Source of the DNA: Cudoniella acicularis
Lineage: Eukaryota > Ascomycota > Leotiomycetes > Helotiales > Helotiaceae
DNA: 64,000 bases
Reading direction: 5' to 3'
Assembly: GCA_013054445.1 (NCBI GenBank)
Contig: JAAMPI010000039.1
Coordinates: 20,992 to 84,991 of the forward strand
Part shown: piece by piece, positions 11,907 to 22,088 of the stretch
How positions within the stretch are numbered: position 1 is the stretch's first letter
How the letters are laid out: each line of letters opens with the position of its first letter
Made by a program: the position numbers and the translations under genes
Notes under the pieces: generated by a model
Databases searched by the model: none
What the model saw: only the letters and a program-made list of their open reading frames with translations
What the model was told of the DNA's origin: nothing

Positions 11907-13213
11907 TCACCAATTCAGTCCTTCAATATCCACGCTTATTAGTCTTCCCAGAATCATGTCTGCCATGACCTTTCCAGTTCCCAAGCTCAAGCTGATACCT
12001 CAAGGGACCATGGCCAGCGGCTAGCCATACTCCACCTTCTCCGGGTACACGAGTTTTCGGTCCGCCTAGATTCTCATCACCAATTCTTGTCAAGATCGGT
12101 GTACCTCTGTTGGTGACAGGTCGGAAGCACAATCCTTTCCTGACAACTTCCAGATCATCCACGGCCTGGTCTGCTCCCAAAAGCTTCTGTGCGGTTTTCT
12201 TCAACCTTTTTACGGCACCCTTGTCAATAATCGATTCCGTTGCTAAAGCTGGCAGAGCGAGTAAAGGCGAATTCAAACCGGCAATATATATTTCTCCACC
12301 CATCCTCGAGAAAACTTCTGGCGAATATCCCTCTTCATCACTGGTAAAAATCGCATGGCATTCCTTTTCTTCATGTTTCTTACTCGATCTCGGGGATCGT
12401 ACAATCAAGGAATGGCCTGCTAGGCTTGATATTGGTAATCTCTTTCGGGCACTGGGAAACAGTTTTGAGAAGACTTGTGGTGACCATGCTCCAGCTGCAA
12501 TGAGGATTTTCGTGCAGGGAATATCAGAGATTGTACCAGTATCCATATTAATAATTCGAATAGTTGACAACTCGTCCCTCATATCTTTATCGACTGATTC
12601 TGCTCGTGCCGGATGATGGAGTTGAACATCACGCTGCAAGCAGCTTTCGAGAAAGAATTGGCATAATCGTCGAGGATCTCTATTAAGAAAGTCAATATCA
12701 AGGCCGGAAGCCAAGGCAAGCTATAACGCTTGAGACACACAATTGAGCAGTGCTCCCGTCTTCGCTCATGCGTTCGATGCTGTCGCCCATGGTTCTCGAA
12801 AGCCACACCGGACCCAGCGCATCCGCATCCACATCCACGAATTCGCTTACTTCGGTAACAGCACTCGACCTACTTGCACCTTCTCATAGCCAATCATCTC
12901 CTCGTCCCTTTGTATTCCCTTTCCCTACTGTGCAACTCACGCCCGTGCTCCTCGAGTATCCCCATTTCTTCTTCCCATTGAAATCTTCGGCCAAGCGCTT
13001 GTGTTCTTCGAAACTCAGCTTTCCTAATGCCGCGACAAACGAAGACAACCAGTCCGTGGCAAGAAAACCGGTCGCCAAACCCAATGCAGAGGCGAAGAGT
13101 TCGGGGGAGGAATCGACGAGATGGATCGCAGAACCGGGAAGAGACTGGGAGAGGTAGTAGGCTGTTGAGACACCGATTATGCCTGAGCCGAGAATGACTA
13201 TCGCTAATGACAT
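11907..13213 (-). pseudogene. FAD-dependent amino-acid-oxidase-like oxidoreductase (DAO/Tda3-like), broken
   Basis: The family comprises FAD oxidoreductases of the DAO fold related to yeast Tda3. The N-terminus MSLAIVILGSGIIGVSTAYY holds an intact dinucleotide-binding motif GxGxxG, and the later conserved KILIAAGAWSP and VWLAAGHGP segments are present. Three independent lesions are visible. An in-frame TGA at 12884-12886 sits where the reading then continues normally (EGASRSSAVTEVSEF). Near 12721-12735 the frame shifts and a TAG lies at 12721-12723. Near 11999-12004, just after AAGHGP, the frame shifts again, so the conserved C-terminal helix (SLSLGTGKVMADMILG) is out of frame. None fits a normal-length intron. 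It is divergent from the intact SDR at 13438 and could have shared its promoter. Confidence 0.78.
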
Positions 13214-13437
13214 TGTAGAAGATAGAAGGGAAAGGAGCTGAAGAAAAGAAGTTTGTCTTGAGCAGATGCTATGTCTCAATGGCTCGCGGCGTGAAGCTTG
13301 GTGTTGAGAAGTTGTGGCGGTTTTTCGTGGTGACGTCCATTTTCTGCGATTGACAGGGGTGGCTCGGCCCCACAAAAACCATCAACATCAATATCTTCAT
13401 CTGCTTCCTCGCAACAAATTTCTTCAAGCTCATCACG

Positions 13438-14644
13438 ATGACAAGTTCAAAAGTGATCATTTTAACAGGTGCAAGCCGTGGAATAGGCCTTGCAATTGCG
13501 CAGTATCTACTTCGAGAGTCACACAAAGTTCTCCTTGTGGCCAGAACCGCAGAACCACTTGAAAAGTTGAAGTCAGACTTTCCAAGGCAGGTTGAGTTCG
13601 TTGCCGCTGATCTTGCAGACTTCTCAGTACGTGTTTTTATTTGTTTTTTCTTAAGGAGCCGCTATGACGTGACCAAACAGCCTTTTCGCTTGAAATTCAT
13701 CCTCCTCGGGTCTCTAGTGGTCCGACTTAGAGAAACCTCTTTCGTTGTGCCGTCCATTTCTATGTCTATCCAATCACAATATCTTCAAACTACTTCCAAC
13801 TTTTTTCACCAATTTTTGCATGCACAGCATTTGCCGCATTTGTTGCGTGTTCCTGCTGTCCTACTGGCGGTTACTGCCGAATGTGACGCCAGTCTCATCG
13901 AGTCATTTATCTCTTGCATCTCCACACTGCATGCTTGCATCCTTGCTGACCACCATCATTTAGATTGGCGGTAAAGCAATAGATCTATGTTTGCAGAAGT
14001 TTGGTTGCATCGACGGACTAATAATAAATCACGGGACTCTCAGTCCAGTCAAACGGATTTCCGAAAGCACGCAAGAGGAATGGAGGTCAGCATTTGATGT
14101 CAACTTCTTCAGCGCTCTATCATTTGTAAGCTCCTCGCCATGTGTTGGCTTTTATCGATTTGATTCTAAAACAAGATAGGTGAAAGCTGCTCTTCCTGCT
14201 CTGCGCCAATCAAAAGGCCGTATCATTCTTACCTCTTCTGGAGCATCAGTCAGCGCATATTCTACTTGGGGTGCATATGGGGCATCGAAAGCTGCTCTGA
14301 ACCATATGGCATTGACTCTTACGGTTGAGGAGCCTGATATTACCACTGTGGCAATACGACCTGGGGTGGTCGATACTGAGATGCAGAAGGAAGTTCGCGG
14401 GCATGCCTCAGTCATGGATGACAAAGATGTTGAGAAATTCAAAGCCCTGCATGAGCAAGGGAAATTATTGCGGCCTGAGCAGCCTGGCTATGTGATGGCG
14501 CGACTTTCATTGGGTGCTGGTAGAGAATTAAGTGGCAAGTTATGGAAGTAAGTCCTTAAGCACCTGGGCGGAGTTGCCGTTACATGAAGCTAACACAAAT
14601 CAAGCTGGAATGACAAGGAGCTCAGCAGCTTTCAAGATACATAA
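13438..14644 (+). CDS. short-chain dehydrogenase/reductase, Irc24/YIR035C-like
   Basis: Classical SDR. The N-terminus VIILTGASRGIGLAIAQ carries TGxxxGxG. INHGTLSPV occupies the NNAG position as NHG. The catalytic Ser is in LTSSGASVSAY, and Tyr and Lys in YGASKAALNH. The AIRPGVVDTEMQKEVR and NDKEL tail closely resemble yeast Irc24/YIR035C (benzil reductase), so an NADPH-dependent carbonyl reductase acting on diketones or aldehydes is the best guess. There are three introns. The first is unusually long (13627 to about 13963), the second is at about 14126-14179, and the third, near 14549-14605, joins to a short last exon ending at TAA 14642-14644. No damage is seen, unlike the divergent neighbour. 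Confidence 0.85.
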
Positions 14645-15281
14645 ATGAAATGGCCTTAGACAGTCAGCGATAGACTTGTGTAGAATTTAAGTTGAGGTGC
14701 CAGAAGGTGGTACCACAAATTCTCTATTGGTTAGAGCCGCTGGGCATGGCAGTGGGGTAGGTGATGCAAGTGCCCTCCAATATTTTCACCGCTTAAAATA
14801 CATTTCTACTACCTCCTATTTTTCATACATAGCACGAATCCCCGAGTCATCGTTTACCGATGCTATCCAACTCGTCTGAGTTTACAGAAACTCCGAATTT
14901 CCAACCGACAAAGGCTTTTCTAGACTTTGCACCTGAAGTTTATCTCAATCTCTTTTTTTACAGCTTTCTTCGGAAACTCTTTATTCCTATATTAAAAAAG
15001 TCCAACCCATATCCATTTCCTTTATAAATTTTCATTCGGTTCTATTTCTCACCCGAACCCCACCCAACATCTGCATGTTTCCCTCAACGCCGCCATCGAT
15101 CCCGCACCTCCATCTTTCAACTCTCAAGCAATACTCTACATTCTCTCATTTCATAACCACACAGGTTTGACCGCGCCTCCCACTTACTGCACTTCGCAAA
15201 TTCAGCTTCATAAATGAAATAGATTTCCCGGGCTAATGCTCCTAACAGCAAAAACGATCACACTGCCACCGGTGCTGGTCC
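14645..15281. other. intergenic, C/T-rich, nothing recognised
   Basis: Pyrimidine-rich sequence between the SDR and the HET-type gene. No coding frame, RNA gene or repeat can be supported. Confidence 0.45.
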
Positions 15282-17802
15282 CTATTGCAAAATAATATCT
15301 ACGAAACCCGGGCTCCCCTCGTCCCGCAGCGCTTCTCCGTTCATGATGCCGCGAACATACGCCTCGCCAACGAACTCGTACCGTCCATTCTGCGAATGTC
15401 GAAGAATAAAAGGGAAATCTGAGCCTGCCACGATCCATATTTCGTCGCCTGTCTTGGCAGCCGTGCATGCTGCCCCTAGGCTTCCAGTCGACGTGCTAAA
15501 AATTGCCTTTTCTCTGGATAGGTATCTAGACCATTGGAAATGGTTCTTTGAGTTGATAAATTTGTATGCTGTGATATCTGCAGTAGTTTTAATGGGTGGA
15601 AGGAAGCGTACTGGAGGTATGCGGTGGGGGAATATTTCTTCGTATAAGTGTACCGACAGGTCTCCCCAGGAGGATAGCTGCATCAAAGTTAGGATTCGTG
15701 TTCGCCAGACGCTTTGGCATTCTTCTGCTGTGTTTGCTTTCGATTCTGCCGGGTCATTGAGATATGTTGATAAAGGATCCACAACCGCTGTATCCCTTGT
15801 TTCTTCCACCTGCCGGCGTTGAGCTCTTGGAACCGGGAGATGAGTTGGAGCATACCTTCAATCAAAAAGTCCGCGAAGGCGAACCCGGCATTGATTGGGG
15901 CTGGATGCTGGTCCTTCCATACATCTACTATTAACGTTCTCCATATAGCCTCAAATGACGTTTCGAAGAAGTGTTCAAATATCTTTAATTGCGGCTCGGT
16001 GTCTTCGTAAGAACAACAGATTAGTTCAAGTACCCCCCATGGATTTGAAGTTCCCATCGCTGCATGGCATCTGGTAGAAATATTGGGGTTCGCCTCATGT
16101 TGAAACGACGTAGACGATTCTGCAGATGTATTCTTGATATTTGGGTCCCCGCCCTGGATCGGGCGAACTTCAACCTTCCAGCGTCCATATAAAGGTTGAA
16201 TATCAATAAGCACTGGCATCAATGGCGTGAGGTTATTCCTGTCAAATTTTGCAAGTGTTTTGATCGATCCAATCTTCTTGCCTTGGACTTTCAAATGGTT
16301 AGGATTCTCGTTGGAAGAACAAGCCACTTGCCAGGCATGACCTCCACTCGCGTTATACGGGCACTCCAAATTTAAGTTGTCCTCCGCTTTCTTCACCCTG
16401 AGTAGATTCTCAAACGCTTGGAACGAAGTACCACAACTCCAGTCGGGAACCCACGAAGGCCGGGAGTCTTGGTACCATCTCCTTTTCTGACGTGTGACAA
16501 AATGCCAAGATTTCCAGAGGACTTGAGGATAACCCAAGCCGCATCTGTATAAACTTGCGCAACAGTTCGAGAATAGTCAACAGTTGGCTTTGGCTCTAAG
16601 ACTTGGTGGGGCCAAAGACTCAAGAACGCATAAACCCGGTCTCGAGGGTCTTGGCACTGTGAAGAACGGAAGCTAGCGAGAATCTCAAGATGGCTGGGTA
16701 CTTTTGGACGTTCGGAAAAACGGATTAGGGGATCAACAATTCCGATGCTAGCACGAATCTTTCGAATGAGGTGGATGATTGTTACTGGGTTTATTTCTAG
16801 AACTTCGGATGCCGATATGACCTCGGTGGCCAGATACATAGGAGTTGGCGAGGCAAGGAGTCCTAATGCTATCTTTATTGCATTGTTCCAGATGTTGCTT
16901 ATGTTGAGGCTTGCTTGAAGACTTGTGGTTGCGGATACCAATTTAGACCAACAAGTATATGTCGGGCCTACACTGACAAGGCCAAATTTTGACCATACAA
17001 CTTCTTGAACGATCCAGGCTCGCCGAAACCAGCGTCTTTCAAAGAAAGCAAAGAGGCAACGCCAATATTCCGGCGTTATTTGCTTTATCCTGAGTTCTTT
17101 ATACTGCGAGGACTCGAGATCATAAGATAGTTCAAGTTTCTCGAGAGACCCGGGCGGGGCTCTTTCCAAAGCATCAATAACTAGAAGCGCCGGCAAACTG
17201 AAATCATCTTCGGGGCCTAGCCAGATGTGAGTGGTTTCAGCGTTCCTGTAGATCCGATCCATGATCTGAACTTGGGAGTTCCGCTCCAGCAAGTCCTCCT
17301 GATTAATACAAATTGCGTCAATCCATATGAGTTGATGTACTACGGGTTTCGACTCCAGGACCTGACCGAGCTTGTTGAGGGGGAATTTTGACCGCCTAGC
17401 CGTACGAAGAGATAAAAGCGCATCATACAAATTGCGTCCCATCTGAAGAACCTTGCCGCTGCATATTATTGGTACCTTGGTCGCATAAAGTATATCTGCT
17501 TTTGCTGCATCTTCTTTGCTGCGAAAGACAGAGAATGGGTTTCCCCAGGTATATGAAAGTGCATCGTATGATGTTGGGTTTTCAAGATCGTTCAAATCTA
17601 CTGTGTGAAGAGTGCAGACAATGACGTCTTTAGTATGCCCATCACTATAGAGCTTGTCTTCTTCCTCTAGATCGGGCTTTTCTAAATTGATCTCTAACAG
17701 CCTTATTGAGCCTGCAGAGGGAAGCGGGCTGTATGTAAACTCTGATAATTCTTGTAGAGCTTCGCGGAGGGTAGACTCGACTCTGTCAGATGCCGAATCC
17801 AT
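15282..17802 (-). pseudogene. HET-domain (heterokaryon incompatibility-type) protein with an internal frameshift
   Basis: The N-terminal HET domain is clear: YDALSYTWGNP, IWIDAICINQEDLLERN, VQIMDRIYRNA, THIWLGP, RRWFRRAWIVQEVVWS and the later DPRDRVYAFLSLW. HET proteins trigger allorecognition cell death in ascomycetes. The first frame runs from 17802 to about 16460 and reads normally to KGDGTKTPGL. The expected continuation SWVPDWSCG lies in another frame, so about four bases appear to be missing at 16454-16460 within a CCTTCG stretch. As read, the protein ends after an unrelated tail at 16393. A further frame change near 15810-15855 is explained by an ordinary 46-nt intron (GTATGC...GGCAG). 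The last part ends at 15282. It is a recently broken allele or a sequencing error. Confidence 0.75.
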
Positions 17803-18268
17803 CTAGAAACTTGGGACTCTGGGAGGAGCAAAAGACAGGGGATATAGACGTCGTGGCCGGAATCTTTGAGTTCGGTAATAGCGCCAGCGATTCGTAGAAG
17901 GAGCACCTGCAAACGAGGGACAAGTCTCGCAGGAACAGGCTGTCACTCCTTGCGCAAAGCGGCATAGGGGTTGGTTTTTTTTTTGGAAGTAATGCTTTTG
18001 AATTGTTGATAAGGCTCGCAGAAGGCTATGTTTGATCCGAACTACTTTTAGGTAACCGATTTCGCGCCTTAAATGTCACATGACCTACCGAGTGCGCTCC
18101 TGGCTGTCTATTCTTTAAATAGTCTTTATCCGAAGTGACTATAGCTATAGCCTTATTATAATATCTCTAATATCTATAAAAAAATTAAAAAATAAGAGGC
18201 TTAAATAATTAATGTACTTAACTCGCCATTTATTGGTTGGTTTAGTGCCACACCTAAGTAGACTGCTC

Positions 18269-18987
18269 GATGGGTACCTGTGGGTATATCCGCGGGTTGC
18301 CAAGAACCCGTATAAAAAAGAAGATATACTTTTTATATCTCTTAATTATTCTCTTAATTACTCTTTTAATTATTTTATATACTAGCTCGCTTTATATATA
18401 TAGCACCCCTAGTCGCCTTATACGGGTGGTAGGCGTTGTGCGTGTAGTAGGCGTTGTGCGCGTGTACACGTGGCACGCCCACTCCCTCTCTCCCTCTCTC
18501 TCTCTTCCTTCGTATGTTATTCTCCCTCGTCGTCGCACTAAGTGGGTCATTAATTTTAAAAAGTCAGCCCCTTACGCCTCTCGGGTCCGGGCCTGGGCCC
18601 CCTAAGAAGAAGAAGAAGTTAAAGTCAAAGCCAATAGCGCTATACTAAGCCTTAAATGCTTCCGGATTCTCTCCCGGTAATCCGTAGCCGACAAGCACGG
18701 GCGAAGAGAGAGAAAAAAAGAGAGAGAGGGGGTGGGGAGAGGGACTCGAAAGGAAGCGTGTATAACGAAAGAGAGCATGCACAAGGAGAGCGTGTACAGG
18801 GAAGGAAAGCGTGTATAAGAAAGGAGAGTGTGTGCTAGGAGAGTATATACTAAAAGAGTACATATAATTTACATAAATTTATGTAATATTTATGTATACG
18901 GGTACCCGTGGGTACCCATATAGGAGTAAGAGAAACCCTACCCACTACGGGTAGCCCGCAGGTAGTGGGCATTACCCACTACCCATC
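18269..18987. mobile_element. candidate non-autonomous element with imperfect inverted ends
   Basis: The left end begins GATGGGTACCTGTGGGTAT. The right end, read on the other strand, begins GATGGGTAGTGGGTAATGCC, so both start GATGGGTA and share GTGGGTA-type words. Palindromic GGGTACCCGTGGGTACCC lies at 18899-18916. There is no transposase frame inside, and I could not find a clear target-site duplication. It could also be simple GGGTA-rich repeat DNA. Confidence 0.3.
18754..18866. repeat. degenerate tandem repeat, unit about 15-19 bases
   Basis: About seven units beginning AGCGTGTA / AGCATGCA / AGTGTGTG / AGTATATA and ending in purine-rich AAGGAG or AAAGAG. The units vary in length and sequence. 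Confidence 0.6.
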
Positions 18988-19744
18988 ACGCAGCCTAGCC
19001 TTACCTTACCGTACCAACTTGCCACTTCCTTCCAACTTCTAATTCCCTAAACCCATCCCCCTTCCCTTTTATTTTCTGCAGCAAAGCAACCAACTACCCT
19101 CAATTGGCCCCGACCCTTTAGCGTGAATACGAGTAATGCTGCATATGCGTGCGACCAATTAATGTGGCCTATGAGCACGTAATTCTTACTAACTGCTTGC
19201 TTATAGCCAACGTCTGAGGGTGCTAGAGCTCCAATAGAGAGACTAGATGAGAGCTTCTCAGGTATATTCTTATGCTTTAAATTCCATTTTGCCTCGCCAT
19301 CTTGTTTCGTATTCAAGGCCATGCCAACTACTTTTCCCATTTCTCGTATCACATCTTACGGAGTTCGTTGCTTGTGCTAGGGGCATGTTCTATTTTAGAT
19401 TTAAATCTGTCACCTTCACAACCAGTGGCTCACAAATGCTGGCAATATTCCAGGGATTTCAAGGCTGAAGGATAACAACAAATGAAAAAGACACAGGGGG
19501 CGATGTTTCTTGTAGCCAAAACGGAAATTTGGGGCTTCCCATCCGAACTGCCCGTGACCTTATTCTCACACTCCCCTGGAACAAGCAACAATGTGGCTCT
19601 GTCAACGGTACTCATCCTTCGCAAAAACGCCCCGTCTCGAAAGATATATATGTATGAGACTGTGCTCTCCAAGGGCATCGAATTACAACTAAACATTCCG
19701 TTCATAATTGTTTTAACCCGATCTCTTGATTCTGTTCCCTCAAC

Positions 19745-20626
19745 ATGACTCTCTCCTTACTATCTTTCAAGCAAGGCGTGCTTCTTTTTACATTTCTTCT
19801 ATTACTCCCAACACATGGATTGGCTTCACAATATGGGAGGAGAGGAGATGACTCATCATGAAACATAGGCGACGGGGAATCCGCCTTGGATGGACCGACA
19901 AGTGATAAATCGGCAGGAATTGGCGTCGAGTTCGAGAGCTTCGATATAACGTTCAAATCGAATTCGCCGACGCCTTGTGACGAATTAAGTACCTTCGCCC
20001 TCAAGAGGAAAATGGTCGGTGAGCGGTTTGGTCAGAACTGGGTACTCACAGCGGATACTACTTCCCTCAATGCAGGTTATCTTAGCGCAGAATACATTTT
20101 AAACGGTAAAACAATCAAAATTGGCACTGGGGCGCTGGCGGCAGCAGCAGCCGGCGTTGCGAACAATATTGCAAGTCTTAATACAACCTCTTATGTCTAC
20201 AAATTTTAGCCTTCTAGTTTGTTCTATTCACAGATTTCATGGAATTCATCAGCAGATGCAGCTCCGCCCGCAAATGTCGTCAAGATTCAGGATAGCACCT
20301 GCGATCTCTGGGTTATCTCCCGGCCAGAAACGGCTGGTGAGGTACTGACCTGGGCCCCTCAAATCACAGCACCAATGCCACTTGAGGTAATTAATGATCT
20401 CATTTCCAAATCGGTCAATGGGCAAGCATCAACTATATTGCCAACTAAAACCCGGCCACCTATGGTGGCTGTTACAAAAGATTTTTTCCAGCCTAACCCC
20501 AATGGTATCTCGATGGATACTGTCAAGGATGATGTTTTGGGGTTCTTTTCAATAATCTTATGTTACGCAAAAGCCGCGCCGGTCAATGCACTGACCTGGA
20601 CATCAGCTCTTCTCCTGTATTATTAG
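19745..20626 (+). pseudogene. secreted fungal protein of unknown function, early nonsense codon
   Basis: ATG at 19745 starts a classical signal peptide: a basic lead and then GVLLFTFLLLLPTHGLAS. Codon 39 is TGA (19859-19861), where CGA would be one transition away, and no GT donor nearby lets splicing remove it. Beyond the stop the frame stays open and protein-like (GIGVEFESFDITFKS, NWVLTADTT, AEYILNGKTIKIGTGA). A short intron near 20186-20239 leads to DSTCDLWVISRPET, LTWAPQITAPMPLEVI and VTKDFFQPNPNGISM, and it ends at 20626. I recall similar uncharacterised secreted ascomycete proteins whose C-terminus continues further. Here it stops soon after DDVLGFFSIILCYAKAAP, so the 3' end may also be damaged. 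Confidence 0.6.
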
Positions 20627-22088
20627 ACTAAAAAAGAATTGTATCACCTTCAACTGTCATAATCCTTCAACAGGGTCGAACACTTATAACTGCGATAATT
20701 AATTCCCGAGCTCTTTAAATAATTACTTACAAACTACTTTATATATAAGACAGTTAAATAAATTAGATATATAATATGTACGTTTGATTTATTATACGCG
20801 AAACTAAGAAAGTAGTCTTTCTATTTTAAGGGGCTAAAACACACAAAGTATCACGAACTAGCCCTAATCACTTAAAAATTACTAAATAATCACTAAATAA
20901 AAAAAGGCTAATATTTTCGAATCAATATAAAACGATAGGCTAGATTAGGATAAATTCTTATTCTTTCTTATAATGTCTTGTAGGAGAAATATTTAAAGTT
21001 AGAGATATAAATCTCTTTTAGATAAAACCCTAATTAAGTACTTTTAAACCCAAAATATCTCAGTGTGTATAAGTAATTCGAAGTCTATAGGCTTTTATAA
21101 ACTACCGTAATATATAGTTTATAGGATAATATTTATTATTTAATACCCTAAAAGTATGTCTAGAGGACATTTCCATTTAGTGCTACAAACCTCCCGCGGC
21201 CCAAATATCATATTCTTCAGCTTCCTACATTATTCCTCGCCACTTGTAACCTATCTAATAATGATTAAAACTTCGCGCGCACGTTTACGAACGCGAAGAT
21301 GCTGCTTTGAAAATACCTGACCTTGAATTAAAGTTATTCCCTAACCGTACCCCTCACCCGCCTGACCTGCCCCGCTATCGCCACCCCGTACGGATGCTCG
21401 CTATTGCAACTGACCAGATAATGGAGAACAACGGCAGGGTCATTAAGAGGCTTGTTTTTAGGCCCAGGGTTTATAAGGTAATATCTTATAACCTTATAGA
21501 AGTCTGAGTCCCGAGAATTGATTACTAGCTGATATAAAGAAGGAATAAAACACTATCCGCTGTGAGTGGTAAATTGGGAATACCAAGTTGTTCGCTTGCT
21601 ATGCACTGGGCCCCGGCCGAGCTACTTCACAAGAGTGCCTTGATGATAATAGTGTTCCGATAATAAAGCTTAGAAATTAGAATCCGGCTGCCTATCCTGT
21701 GCTTTGACGCCCAGCTTGTTATGCCAGTAGGTTCGTTGCACAACTTCGACCCTGGTTGTGGTGGCTGAGCAGCTTTTGGCTATCCACCTGCCTATAATAT
21801 CTCCGCCAATGCCCCCACCAACCACGCCATCTCCGCTTCACCTGATATGCATCTTTCTATTAATTGGTCTTGTGGAAGTGTGGCGTTTGTAGTCGCTGTG
21901 CACATGTGTCTTTCTATTGCATCGATAGGATGCCAGAAAGCAACCCTTCTGGCACACCAATAGTCGCACCACGCCGCAATGACACCCCATTGACTTATTG
22001 AGTGATGCATCATTAAATACTTATATACGAGAGCCTTTTAGAGACCTGAAGTCATGGGTAGTTTTATCGGGATGAGAGCTCGCAAGAG
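20627..22088. other. AT-rich spacer with one copy of a dispersed repeat
   Basis: Very AT-rich from 20690 to 21180, resembling a RIP-affected or relic island. The repeat copy at 21017-21108 is listed separately. From 21200 to 22088 the base composition is ordinary but no gene is visible. Confidence 0.5.
21017..21108 (+). repeat. dispersed repeat family, copy A
   Basis: Contains AAACCCTAATTAAGTACTTT, then AAAATATCTCAGTGTG, GTAATTC and AGTCTATAGGCTTT. The same ordered words recur at 32282-32375 and 33008-33095 in the same orientation with moderate divergence. Confidence 0.6.

Larger units (their letters stand above)
17803..19744. other. AT-rich, repeat-bearing intergenic island
   Basis: Strongly AT-rich from about 18120 to 18410, then GC-richer repeat DNA to 18990, then ordinary spacer. 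It contains the candidate element at 18269-18987 and the tandem repeat at 18754-18866. Frames here lack coding character. Confidence 0.5.

Noticed and set aside
15800..15860. Second frameshift in the HET-type gene
   Set aside because: A GTATGC donor and GGCAG acceptor 46 nt apart explain the frame change as a normal intron.
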